Assembly (NCBI GenBank): GCA_021773115.1
Contig: JAJFKS010000036.1
Span: 62,001 to 126,000, forward strand
Source: Woeseiaceae bacterium
GTDB taxonomy: Bacteria; Pseudomonadota; Gammaproteobacteria; Steroidobacterales; Woeseiaceae
Direction of reading: 5' to 3'
Length of the DNA: 64,000 nt
The notes under the pieces are model-generated. The model did not search any database, was not told the origin of the DNA, and saw nothing but the letters and a program-made list of their open reading frames with translations. Numbering within the stretch: the stretch's first letter is position 1; every line of letters starts with the position of its first letter. Both the position numbers and the translations under genes were made by a program. Of the stretch, positions 53,015-61,773 are shown one piece after another.

Positions 53015-56000
53015 TGGATATCATTAGTACTTCAATGTCGCGGTCGCGGACCGTAGTTCTGTCGTTGCTGACTGTCCTGATCGGCGGTTTCGTCGCCTAC
53101 GCGACCATCCCGAAAGAAGCTGAACCCGATATCGAGATTCCGGTGATTTACGTCAGTATTTCGCACGACGGCATATCTCCCGAGGACGCCGAGCGGCTGC
53201 TGGTACGACCCATGGAGCAGGAACTGCGTTCCATTGAAGGCATCAAAGAGATGACCGCAAACGCCTATGAGGGCGGCGCGAATGTGCAACTGGAATTTGA
53301 TGCAGGCGTCGACACCGGCAAGGCCTTGCAGGATGTACGAGAAAAAGTCGATCAGGCGAAGGCAAAATTGCCGGGCGACACAGACGAACCGACTGTCAAC
53401 GAAGTAAAGATGTCGCGTTTCGACCCGATGCTGGTCCTGAACCTCGCTGGCGACATTCCGGAACGGACGCTGACGACAATAGCGAAAGACCTGAAGGAAA
53501 AAATCGAGGGATTGAGCGGCGTGCTCGAGGTAAACCTGATTGGAACCCGGGAAGAACTGATGGAGGTCGTTGTCGATCCGCTCGCAATGGAAAGTTATGG
53601 CCTCGATCAGGCGCAGATTATCCAGTTTGTCGACCGTAACAATCGGCTGGTTGCTGCGGGCGCCCTGCACTCCAGCGAAGGTCGTTTTCCAGTAAAGGTC
53701 CCTGGCGTCTTCGAAAGCGCTGAAGATGTGCTCGACATGCCAATCAAGGCCGTCGGTGAACGCGTTGTCCATTTTAAAGACATCGCGCAAGTTCGCCGGA
53801 CCTTCAAGGATGCGGAGAGCGTTGCCCGATTAAATGGCAAGCCAGCCATCGCAATTGAGGTTGTACAGCGGGCCGGTGCAAACATCATTGATACGATTGA
53901 CGCCGTCAAAGCGCTGGTTGCCGAAGAAAAAGCCTACTGGCCAGGCGGTATGGAGATTCTCGCCTCGCGCGACAAATCAAAGGACGTCAACGACATGCTG
54001 TCGGAGCTGCAGAATAGCGTCCTGTCTGCTGTGTTGCTGGTATTCATCGTCATTATCGGCATCCTCGGTATTCGCTCGGCGCTGCTCGTCGGTGTTGCAA
54101 TCCCCGGCAGTTTTCTCATGGGCATTCTGATCATTGGCTCGTTTGGCATCACCATCAACATGATGGTGCTGTTTGCGCTGATCATGGCCGTGGGCATGTT
54201 GGTCGATGGTGCAATCGTCGTAACCGAAATGGCAGATCGCCGACTGGCTGAGGGCGAATCTCGATTTGATGCCTACTCTCGCGCGGCGATTCGCATGTCC
54301 TGGCCCATCATTGCTTCAACCTGCACCACGCTCGCGGCGTTTGTGCCGCTCGCTTTCTGGCCCGGTATGTCGGGCGAGTTCATGAAGTATTTGCCCATTA
54401 CTCTGATCGCCGTTTTGTCAGCATCGCTGATAATGGCGTTGATATTCGTGCCAACGCTGGGCGCCATATTTGGCAAGACCGGCGCGAATACGGCGGAGGC
54501 CCGACGCAACCTGACGGCTGCTGAAACCGGTGACCTGAATACCGTTACCGGTTTTACCGGCCGCTATGTCCGCTTCCTGCGATCATCACTAAAGCACCCG
54601 TGGATGAACGTCGGCGGCGTTACCGCCTTGCTTGTCGTGATCTATCTGGCGTTTGTATTCTTCGGCAAAGGTGTCGAATATTTCCCGGACGTTGAGCAGC
54701 CATTTGGCATGGTCGATATCCGGGCGCGCGGCGACTTGTCCACTACCGAGCGTGACACCCTGGTCCGCCAGGTTGAGGAACGCGTTCTCGGCATGCCGGA
54801 AATCGAATTCCTGTACGCAAAAACGGGCAGTGGTGATCAGGGTGCTGAAGATCAGATCGGCACATTGACGCTCAACTACATTGAGTGGGACCAGCGCCGC
54901 AAGGCGAATGATATTCTTGCCGAGGTTCGTGCAAGAACCAGCGACCTGGTGGGCATCAAGATTGAGCCGCGAAAGCCCGATTCCGGACCGCCGATTGGCA
55001 AGCCGATTCGCATTGAATTCTCGTCTCGATTTCCTGAGGTCCTTGAGCGATCCGTCGCCGAGGTTCGCGAGCTGATGGAAAATACCCGTGGCATCCTGAA
55101 CATCGAAGACAGCCGGCCGTTACCGGGCATCGAGTGGCAAATCAAGGTTGATCGAGCCGAGGCTGCACGATTTGGCGCCGACATTTCCCTCGTGGGCGCG
55201 ATGGTCCAGCTCGTCACCAACGGCATAAAAATTGGGGAATTTCGCCCGGACGACAGTGACGACGAAATTGATATTCGAGTTCGTTATCCGGAGAGCAGCC
55301 GCAGTTTGTCGCAAATCGATGAACTTCGTATTCCATCGGACAACGGACTGGTGCCAATCAGCACGTTTGTAGAACGCGTGCCCGCACAGAAGGTCAGCAA
55401 TATTCGTCGCATCGACATGCGACGCACCATGTCTATTGATGCCGACGTCGACGCGGGCTTCCTGGTTAACGATCTTGTTGCTGAGCTTCGCAAGGAATTG
55501 CCGAATCTCGATATCGATCCTCGTGTGAACATGGTTTTCGGTGGCAGCACGCAGGACCAGGCAGAAGACCAGGCATTTCTGGCACGCGCGATGATAATGG
55601 CGCTCGCGATTATGGCCATCATCCTGGTGACGCAGTTCAATAGTATTTACCAGGCCGGTCTGATTCTCACCGCGGTACTTTTCTCGACAGGCGGTGTGCT
55701 TCTCGGACACCTGATCATGGGCAAACCCTTTGGTGTCATTATGAGTAGCGTTGGCGTGATAACGCTCGCGGGCATCGTTGTTAACAACAATATTGTATTT
55801 ATCGACACCTACAACGTCTTACGCGCGCGCGGCGAACAGGCGTTCGATGCAATCTTGAGAACCTGTGCAATTCGCCTGCGACCCGTCATGCTGACGACCG
55901 TCACGACCATCGTCGGGCTGTTGCCAATGGTGCTGGGCGTCAACATCAACCTGATTGAACGGGAAGTGTCGATCGGCGCACCGAGTTCTCAGTGGTGGAC

Positions 56001-56157
56001 TCAGCTCGCCTCGTCGGTTGCCGGTGGACTGGCCTTCGCCACGATTCTGACGCTCATTTTGACGCCAAGCCTGCTGATGATCGGCGCCAATGTCGGCGAG
56101 CGACTCCGCAGCCGGCAGCACCTCGATTCTGGCGAAGCGGCGTCCGCGCGGCCATAG
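53014..56157 (+). CDS. RND efflux permease (AcrB-like)
   Basis: 1047 residues with the usual 12 transmembrane helices and two large periplasmic domains. Marks: PKEAEPDIEIPVIYVSISHDGISPEDAERLL in the porter opening, and in TM4 AVGMLVDGAIVVTEMADRRL, where a single Asp replaces the AcrB Asp-Asp pair. It exports a drug, dye or metabolite using the proton gradient. Substrate is unknown. The 207 bases after its stop carry a promoter for the next cluster. Confidence 0.93.
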   Translation: MDIISTSMSRSRTVVLSLLTVLIGGFVAYATIPKEAEPDIEIPVIYVSISHDGISPEDAERLLVRPMEQELRSIEGIKEMTANAYEGGANVQLEFDAGVDTGKALQDVREKVDQAKAKLPGDTDEPTVNEVKMSRFDPMLVLNLAGDIPERTLTTIAKDLKEKIEGLSGVLEVNLIGTREELMEVVVDPLAMESYGLDQAQIIQFVDRNNRLVAAGALHSSEGRFPVKVPGVFESAEDVLDMPIKAVGERVVHFKDIAQVRRTFKDAESVARLNGKPAIAIEVVQRAGANIIDTIDAVKALVAEEKAYWPGGMEILASRDKSKDVNDMLSELQNSVLSAVLLVFIVIIGILGIRSALLVGVAIPGSFLMGILIIGSFGITINMMVLFALIMAVGMLVDGAIVVTEMADRRLAEGESRFDAYSRAAIRMSWPIIASTCTTLAAFVPLAFWPGMSGEFMKYLPITLIAVLSASLIMALIFVPTLGAIFGKTGANTAEARRNLTAAETGDLNTVTGFTGRYVRFLRSSLKHPWMNVGGVTALLVVIYLAFVFFGKGVEYFPDVEQPFGMVDIRARGDLSTTERDTLVRQVEERVLGMPEIEFLYAKTGSGDQGAEDQIGTLTLNYIEWDQRRKANDILAEVRARTSDLVGIKIEPRKPDSGPPIGKPIRIEFSSRFPEVLERSVAEVRELMENTRGILNIEDSRPLPGIEWQIKVDRAEAARFGADISLVGAMVQLVTNGIKIGEFRPDDSDDEIDIRVRYPESSRSLSQIDELRIPSDNGLVPISTFVERVPAQKVSNIRRIDMRRTMSIDADVDAGFLVNDLVAELRKELPNLDIDPRVNMVFGGSTQDQAEDQAFLARAMIMALAIMAIILVTQFNSIYQAGLILTAVLFSTGGVLLGHLIMGKPFGVIMSSVGVITLAGIVVNNNIVFIDTYNVLRARGEQAFDAILRTCAIRLRPVMLTTVTTIVGLLPMVLGVNINLIEREVSIGAPSSQWWTQLASSVAGGLAFATILTLILTPSLLMIGANVGERLRSRQHLDSGEAASARP

Positions 56158-56301
56158 CCGAATCCCACCGGAAAAAAATCAATCCAAATTGGTGTTTGCT
56201 GCATCTAATAGTCAGGAACTCACGATGAGCTCCGGCTTTTTCACACTAACTTATTGATTTTACTACCCAAGGCGATCAGCGTTGCGAAGACGGGCCGTGT
56301 A

Positions 56302-56343
56302 TTGCCTTCCACCGAGTTAGTGTTATACTCCACTACAACACTA
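56302..56343 (+). promoter_or_regulatory. promoter with overlapping inverted repeat
   Basis: TTGCCT (56302-56307) and TATACT (56324-56329) are 16 bases apart. Arms TAGTGTT (56318-56324) and AACACTA (56337-56343) flank the -10 box, as in a repressor site. It lies just before the lipoprotein adaptor gene. Confidence 0.5.
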
Positions 56344-56364
56344 CATTGGTAAAGCATCGAAATC

Positions 56365-57441
56365 ATGAAGCTGCGTAAATCCTTAGCCGCCATTCTGCTC
56401 ACCGCCACGTTTTCCAGCGCCGCGCTCTCCGGATGCGGTGTGGGCGAGGCCAGTGTCGCCGAGGCCATCGAATCCGCTACGCCGGTGCCGGTCGGGACGG
56501 CTACCCCGTTTCGGGCCGATATTAATGCCACCTACGCGGCCAGCGCGTCGATTGTGTCCGATGCTGACGCGCCAGTGACTGCGCGGGTTGCGGGTGAGGT
56601 CATCGAGATTTTCGTCGAAGAAGGTGACCGCGTCAAAAAGGGTCAGCTGCTCGCACGGCTCGATGGCGAGCGACTGCGACTTGAAATGCTGTCCGCTAAA
56701 GCGAACCTCGAACGCGCGCAAAAAGAATATCAACGCAATGCCGATCTCATTAAGCGCGGGCTGATCAGCGCTGCGATGTTCGAAGGCCTGGCATTTGACG
56801 TGGATTCACTGCAGGCCACTTACGATCTGAAGCGATTGAACTACGACTACTCAAGTATTCGGGCGACGATTGCCGGCGTCGTATCTGCACGTGAGATCAA
56901 ACCGGGTGAAACACTTACCGTCGGCCAGGTTACGTTTCGCATCACTGAAACCTCGGAATTGCTGGCCTATTTGCAGATTCCGCAAGCAGAACTTGCCAAA
57001 TTCACAGAAGGCCACCCAGCAACCGTAAAGGTTGCCTCGATGCCAAATACCCATTTTGTGGCAAGCATTATTCGAATCAGCCCGACCATTGATACTCGCA
57101 ATGGCACGTTCCGGGCAACCGCGTCGATCGACAACAGTGAGGGCAAGCTCGCGCCGGGCATGTTCGGCCGCTTTTCGATTGCCTACGAAAAACATGCCGA
57201 TGCGCTGCTAATACCAGCACATGCGCTACTCGATGAAGACCAGGAAACGTCGGTCTACGTTGTGAACGATGGCACTGTCACCAAGCGAGTCATCACTGTC
57301 GGCATCGTAGAGGATGGGCGCGTGGAGATATTGGACGGCTTGCGCGAAGACGAGCAAGTTGTCGTTGTAGGACATGCAGGTTTGCGTGACGGCAGCAAGG
57401 TACTTGCCAGTTCTGCGGACCGGAGCTTGTTCGCAGGCTAA
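56365..57441 (+). CDS. RND efflux adaptor lipoprotein (MFP 1)
   Basis: 358 residues. A lipobox ends in LSGCGVG, so it should be a lipid-anchored adaptor. The lipoyl motif EIFVEEGDRVKKGQLLARLDGERLRLE, a short helical hairpin (about 95-140) and FSIAYEKHADALLIPAHALL follow the family order. Together with a second adaptor (57506) and two permeases it forms a four-gene pump cluster. Confidence 0.92.
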   Translation: MKLRKSLAAILLTATFSSAALSGCGVGEASVAEAIESATPVPVGTATPFRADINATYAASASIVSDADAPVTARVAGEVIEIFVEEGDRVKKGQLLARLDGERLRLEMLSAKANLERAQKEYQRNADLIKRGLISAAMFEGLAFDVDSLQATYDLKRLNYDYSSIRATIAGVVSAREIKPGETLTVGQVTFRITETSELLAYLQIPQAELAKFTEGHPATVKVASMPNTHFVASIIRISPTIDTRNGTFRATASIDNSEGKLAPGMFGRFSIAYEKHADALLIPAHALLDEDQETSVYVVNDGTVTKRVITVGIVEDGRVEILDGLREDEQVVVVGHAGLRDGSKVLASSADRSLFAG

Positions 57442-57505
57442 ATTGAATCCCGGTTGTGATCAGAACAAAAAGCGGCAATTGCGGCGGGGATAAAGGGGAT
57501 ACCAG

Positions 57506-58609
57506 ATGAGGTTATTTCACGTTGGCGCAGCGGCGTTTGCGTGTTTTGTGTTGTTGAGTGCCTGTCAGCAAGGCAAGCAGTCTGACGACGATGGCCAGGA
57601 CGACGACGAAACACCTCCCGTTCCTGTTGAAATCGGTGTGCCGATTCGCGGCGATATTTTCGCAACCTACACCGGAACCGCACCCATCGAGGCCTATGCT
57701 GAAGCGGACGTTATCGCGAAGGTTGCCGGCGAGGTTCGCGTTTTGCATGTCGAAGAGGGCGACCATGTGGAAAAGGACCAAGTGCTCGCAACGCTTGATG
57801 GGGACCGCCTGCGACTTGAACTCAGCGAATCCGAAGCGCGCCTCAGGAAAATGCAACGCGACTTCGCGCGCAACCAGGAACTGCAGTCAAAAGGACTGAT
57901 CAGCGTCGGCGATTTCGAGAGAATTCAGTACGACATGGAAGCGCTCGAAGCGTCCTACAACCTCGCACGACTGGAGCTCGACTACACAAAAATCCGCGCA
58001 CCGATCAGCGGCGTTATTTCAGAACGCTTTATCAAACTCGGCAATACAATTAAGACCGGTGACCCGGTGTATCGCGTGACCAGCCTGGACCCTTTGGTGG
58101 CCTACCTGTTTATCCCGGAACGAGAGTTTCGCCAGATCGCGGCGGGACAGCCCGTACAAATTCTCATTGACGCGCTGCCAAGCGAGGTCGTTACGGCGTC
58201 CGTCACCCGCATTAGTCCGATTGTCGATCCGGAAACCGGCACATTCAAAATCACGATTGAAATTCCCGGTACCGACCGGCGTATCAAGCCCGGAATGTTT
58301 GGCCGCATGAACATCGTTTACGACAGGCACGAAAATGTGCTGCAAGTGCCTCGCAGCGCAATTATCGAAACCGCTGGCCAGTCTTCGGTTTTCGTTGTCG
58401 AAGATGGCGTTGGCATTCGAAAAGATGTACGCACTGGTTTCAGCAGCAATGGCATGGTTGAAATCACTGAGGGCCTGACCGATGGCGAAAACGTCATCAC
58501 GGTCGGGCATGTTGGACTGAAGAATGACTCAAAAGTCGTTGTAATCAACGACGACGCACGGGACAACAAAGCCGCAGCGGCCGAGGCGGCAGAAAAGGAT
58601 ACCGATTAA
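57506..58609 (+). CDS. RND efflux adaptor lipoprotein (MFP 2)
   Basis: 367 residues. Lipobox in LLSACQQGK. The lipoyl halves are VRVLHVEEGDHVEKDQVLATLDGDRLRLE and LDYTKIRAPISGVISERFIKLGN, with an acidic N-terminal region (DDDGQDDDET). It is a paralogue of the preceding adaptor, about 64 bases downstream. Its stop shares a base with the permease start at 58609, so it is coupled to the first permease of the cluster. Confidence 0.92.
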   Translation: MRLFHVGAAAFACFVLLSACQQGKQSDDDGQDDDETPPVPVEIGVPIRGDIFATYTGTAPIEAYAEADVIAKVAGEVRVLHVEEGDHVEKDQVLATLDGDRLRLELSESEARLRKMQRDFARNQELQSKGLISVGDFERIQYDMEALEASYNLARLELDYTKIRAPISGVISERFIKLGNTIKTGDPVYRVTSLDPLVAYLFIPEREFRQIAAGQPVQILIDALPSEVVTASVTRISPIVDPETGTFKITIEIPGTDRRIKPGMFGRMNIVYDRHENVLQVPRSAIIETAGQSSVFVVEDGVGIRKDVRTGFSSNGMVEITEGLTDGENVITVGHVGLKNDSKVVVINDDARDNKAAAAEAAEKDTD

Positions 58610-61600
58610 TGCGACGCCTGATTGAAATTGCGACAGAGCGACGCGTAACCATCATCATGCTGATGACGGCTATTGTGCTTTTTGGCATGGTGTCGCTATC
58701 ACGGTTGAATCTCAATTTGCTACCGGATATTTCCTATCCGACACTGACAGTCCGCGCGGAACTGACCGGCGCGGCGCCGGTTGAAATCGAAAACCTGCTC
58801 ACCAAACCCATTGAAGAGGCGGTGGGAGTGGTTCGTAATGTTCGGCTGGTGCGATCGGTATCTCGCTCCGGTCAGGCAGACATCACCATAGAGTTTCTAT
58901 GGGGTACCGACATGGACCTCGCCGGGGTGGACGTTCGGGAGAAACTCGACATTCTTTTCCTGCCGCTGGAAGCCAGCCGGCCACTGTTGCTGCGCTTCGA
59001 CCCATCGTCGGAGCCCATTGTTCGACTCGGGCTCCTGCACAAAAATGACGCCACCGGCGACGCTTCGGAACAACGTCTGAAAGCCTTGCGGCGACTCGCA
59101 GAAGATCGAATAAAGGCTGAACTTGAGGCCGAAGAAGGCACAGCCGCCGTCAAGGTCAGCGGCGGGCTTGAGGATGAGATCCAAATTCGTGTCGACCAGC
59201 AAAAATTAGCGCAGCTGGATATCAGCATTGGGCAGATCGCGGAGCGAATCCGTGTTGAAAACGTCAATCTGTCAGGTGGCCGTCTGGAGGAGGGAAACCA
59301 GCGCTTTCTGGTCCGAACTCTGAACGAGTTCAAGGACGTCGACGAGTTTCGCAATGCGATCGTCGCCTATAGCGACAACCGGCCTGTTTACCTGCGCGAC
59401 GTTGCGACTGTCGAACAGGGTTACAAGGACCGCGAAGCGATCACCCGCGTCAAGGGCAGAGAATCGGTCGAACTCGCTGTCTACAAGGAAGGCGACGCCA
59501 ATACGGTACAAGTTGCTGAACGCATAGCACAACGCCTTGAACGGCTGCGTAATTCACTACCCGATGACATCGAACTCATCACGATCTACGACCAGTCAAC
59601 GTTTATTTCTTCTGCTGTGGCCGACGTCCGCCTGGCCGCGATTCTTGGCGGTGTCATTGCCATCTTCGTTCTCTATGGATTTCTGCGCGACGCCCGCGCG
59701 ACAACAATTGTCGGCATCGCCATCCCGGTTTCGGTCATCGGCACGTTTCTGCTGATGTACACCAACGACATATCCCTGAATATCATGTCCCTCGGCGGCA
59801 TAGCGCTCGCCGTCGGCATGCTCGTCGACAATTCGATCGTGGTGCTGGAAAATATTGTTCGCAAAAAAGAACAGGGGGAAAACATTGTCGACGCTGCGCG
59901 AAACGGCACGACCGAGGTCGGCGGCGCCGTCGTCGCAGCAACTCTGACGACGATCGCGGTATTTTTTCCGATGGTGTTTATCAGCGGTATCGCGGGCCAA
60001 TTGTTCCGAGACCAGGCCCTGACTGTTACGTTCGCGCTGGTCTTTTCGCTGATTGTGGCATTGACACTGATTCCGATGCTCGCATCGCTCGGTGCTCAAA
60101 GTCGATATGACGACGGTGACGACGGGCGTGCTGCCAACGGCTTTACCCGATCAGTTGCATTCGTCATCAGGATGCTCGGATTTGTTTTCTTTGCCATTCG
60201 CTGGGTCTTCTGGCTCATTCTGTGGCCCGTGACCTGGGTGCTGCAGGCTTTTTATCGCAGCGTTGCGGCTATCTATCCCGGCCTTTTGCGCTGGTCGCTA
60301 CACCATCGCACCGTGGTGCTGGTGGCTGCATTGCTGATTTTCATCTCAACAATGGCACTCATCCCACGCCTCGGAACCGAGCTGATTCCGCAGTTTTCAC
60401 AAGGCGAGTTTACCGCCAACCTGCGGCTACCTCCGGGAATGCCGCTTGCCGAAACTGACAAGGCTATCCAGGTCGCACAACGCGCCGCCGCGAGGATTGA
60501 TGCGGTCGAGCTTGACTATTCCGTGGCGGGAACCGGCAATCGCCTGGACGCCAATCCAGTTGATGCGGGCGATAACACAGGTGCATTGAGTATCAAGCTC
60601 AAGGCCGGGTCGGGACGCACTGCCGAGAACCAGACAATGAATGCCATGCGAGCCGAGCTCGCGACGCTGGCCGGCGTCCAGTATGAGTTTACACGACCCT
60701 CGTTGTTGTCTTTTGGGAGTCCCCTTCAGGTCGAGGTCTCCGGCTATGATCTCGCCAGCCTTTCACGCGTTAGTCAGTCTGTCGTGCAAGCCCTGTCTTC
60801 AAGTGACCGATTTACCGATATCAAGACAACGATAGAGAACGGCAATCCGGAAATTCAAATCGTTTTCGACCAGGAAAGAGCCGCAAAGCTTGGCCTGACG
60901 GTCCGCGATATCGCCGACGGCGTCGTCGCGAACGTCAGGGGCGAACTGGCTACGCGATTCACACTGCGTGACAAGAAGATCGATGTGCTGGTGCGCAGTG
61001 TCGATACGCGTGCTTCAAGTATCGAGGAAATTCGCCGGCTGATCGTAAACCCGTTGTCGGATCGACCGGTAACACTCGATGCAGTTGCCAGCATCACGGT
61101 TTCTCAAGGGCCCTCCGAGATTCGGCGGGTCGCGCAACAACGTGTCGCGATCATATCGGCGAACATCGCCTACGGTGATCTTGGTGCCGCAGCGCTCGAT
61201 GCTGGCAACATCGTCAGCCAGATACCCATGCCAGCCGGAATTAGTGCAATCGTCTCGGGTCAAAGCGAGGAGATGCAGGACTCATTCACCTCCATGAAAT
61301 TTGCTTTGCTGTTAGCCGTGTTCCTCGTTTACCTGGTCATGGCGTCGCAGTTCGAATCCCTGGTTCATCCATTTGTTATCCTGTTCACGATACCGCTGGC
61401 GCTGGTTGGCGCCGTATTGGCGCTCTTCATAACCGGGACGACCGTCAATATTGTCGCGTTTATCGGCGTCATCATGCTCGCCGGCATCGTGGTGAATAAC
61501 GCAATCGTGCTGGTAGACCTGATCAACCAACTGCGTACACAGGGCCAGGAAAAACTCGAAGCCATCATGGAAGCCGGTAGCGCGCGACTGCGGCCGATCC

Positions 61601-61773
61601 TGATGACCTCTTTAACGACGACCCTGGGATTGCTGCCGATGGCGATGGGCTTCGGCGAGGGCTCGGAAGTCAGAACACCGATGGCCATCACGGTCATTGG
61701 CGGATTGACTGTATCGACGTTCCTCACGCTTGTGGTCATACCGGTCGTCTATTCACTGGTGGACAGAAAATGA
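58609..61773 (+). CDS. RND efflux permease 1 of the paired cluster
   Basis: 1054 residues. The porter opening is RLNLNLLPDISYPTLTVRAELTGAAPVEIENLL and TM4 has AVGMLVDNSIVVLENIVRKKEQGE (one Asp). A basic linker-like stretch (RYDDGDDGRAANG) separates the halves. It overlaps the next permease by four bases (ATGA). Two permeases in tandem suggest a heteromeric pump. Confidence 0.93.
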   Translation: MRRLIEIATERRVTIIMLMTAIVLFGMVSLSRLNLNLLPDISYPTLTVRAELTGAAPVEIENLLTKPIEEAVGVVRNVRLVRSVSRSGQADITIEFLWGTDMDLAGVDVREKLDILFLPLEASRPLLLRFDPSSEPIVRLGLLHKNDATGDASEQRLKALRRLAEDRIKAELEAEEGTAAVKVSGGLEDEIQIRVDQQKLAQLDISIGQIAERIRVENVNLSGGRLEEGNQRFLVRTLNEFKDVDEFRNAIVAYSDNRPVYLRDVATVEQGYKDREAITRVKGRESVELAVYKEGDANTVQVAERIAQRLERLRNSLPDDIELITIYDQSTFISSAVADVRLAAILGGVIAIFVLYGFLRDARATTIVGIAIPVSVIGTFLLMYTNDISLNIMSLGGIALAVGMLVDNSIVVLENIVRKKEQGENIVDAARNGTTEVGGAVVAATLTTIAVFFPMVFISGIAGQLFRDQALTVTFALVFSLIVALTLIPMLASLGAQSRYDDGDDGRAANGFTRSVAFVIRMLGFVFFAIRWVFWLILWPVTWVLQAFYRSVAAIYPGLLRWSLHHRTVVLVAALLIFISTMALIPRLGTELIPQFSQGEFTANLRLPPGMPLAETDKAIQVAQRAAARIDAVELDYSVAGTGNRLDANPVDAGDNTGALSIKLKAGSGRTAENQTMNAMRAELATLAGVQYEFTRPSLLSFGSPLQVEVSGYDLASLSRVSQSVVQALSSSDRFTDIKTTIENGNPEIQIVFDQERAAKLGLTVRDIADGVVANVRGELATRFTLRDKKIDVLVRSVDTRASSIEEIRRLIVNPLSDRPVTLDAVASITVSQGPSEIRRVAQQRVAIISANIAYGDLGAAALDAGNIVSQIPMPAGISAIVSGQSEEMQDSFTSMKFALLLAVFLVYLVMASQFESLVHPFVILFTIPLALVGAVLALFITGTTVNIVAFIGVIMLAGIVVNNAIVLVDLINQLRTQGQEKLEAIMEAGSARLRPILMTSLTTTLGLLPMAMGFGEGSEVRTPMAITVIGGLTVSTFLTLVVIPVVYSLVDRK

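Noticed and set aside
53032..53790. 252-residue open frame on the minus strand
   Set aside because: Antisense to the RND permease; no motifs and no ribosome site.
61350..61365. GTTCGAATCC-like T-arm sequence
   Set aside because: It falls inside the permease reading frame with no acceptor or anticodon stem around it; no tRNA.
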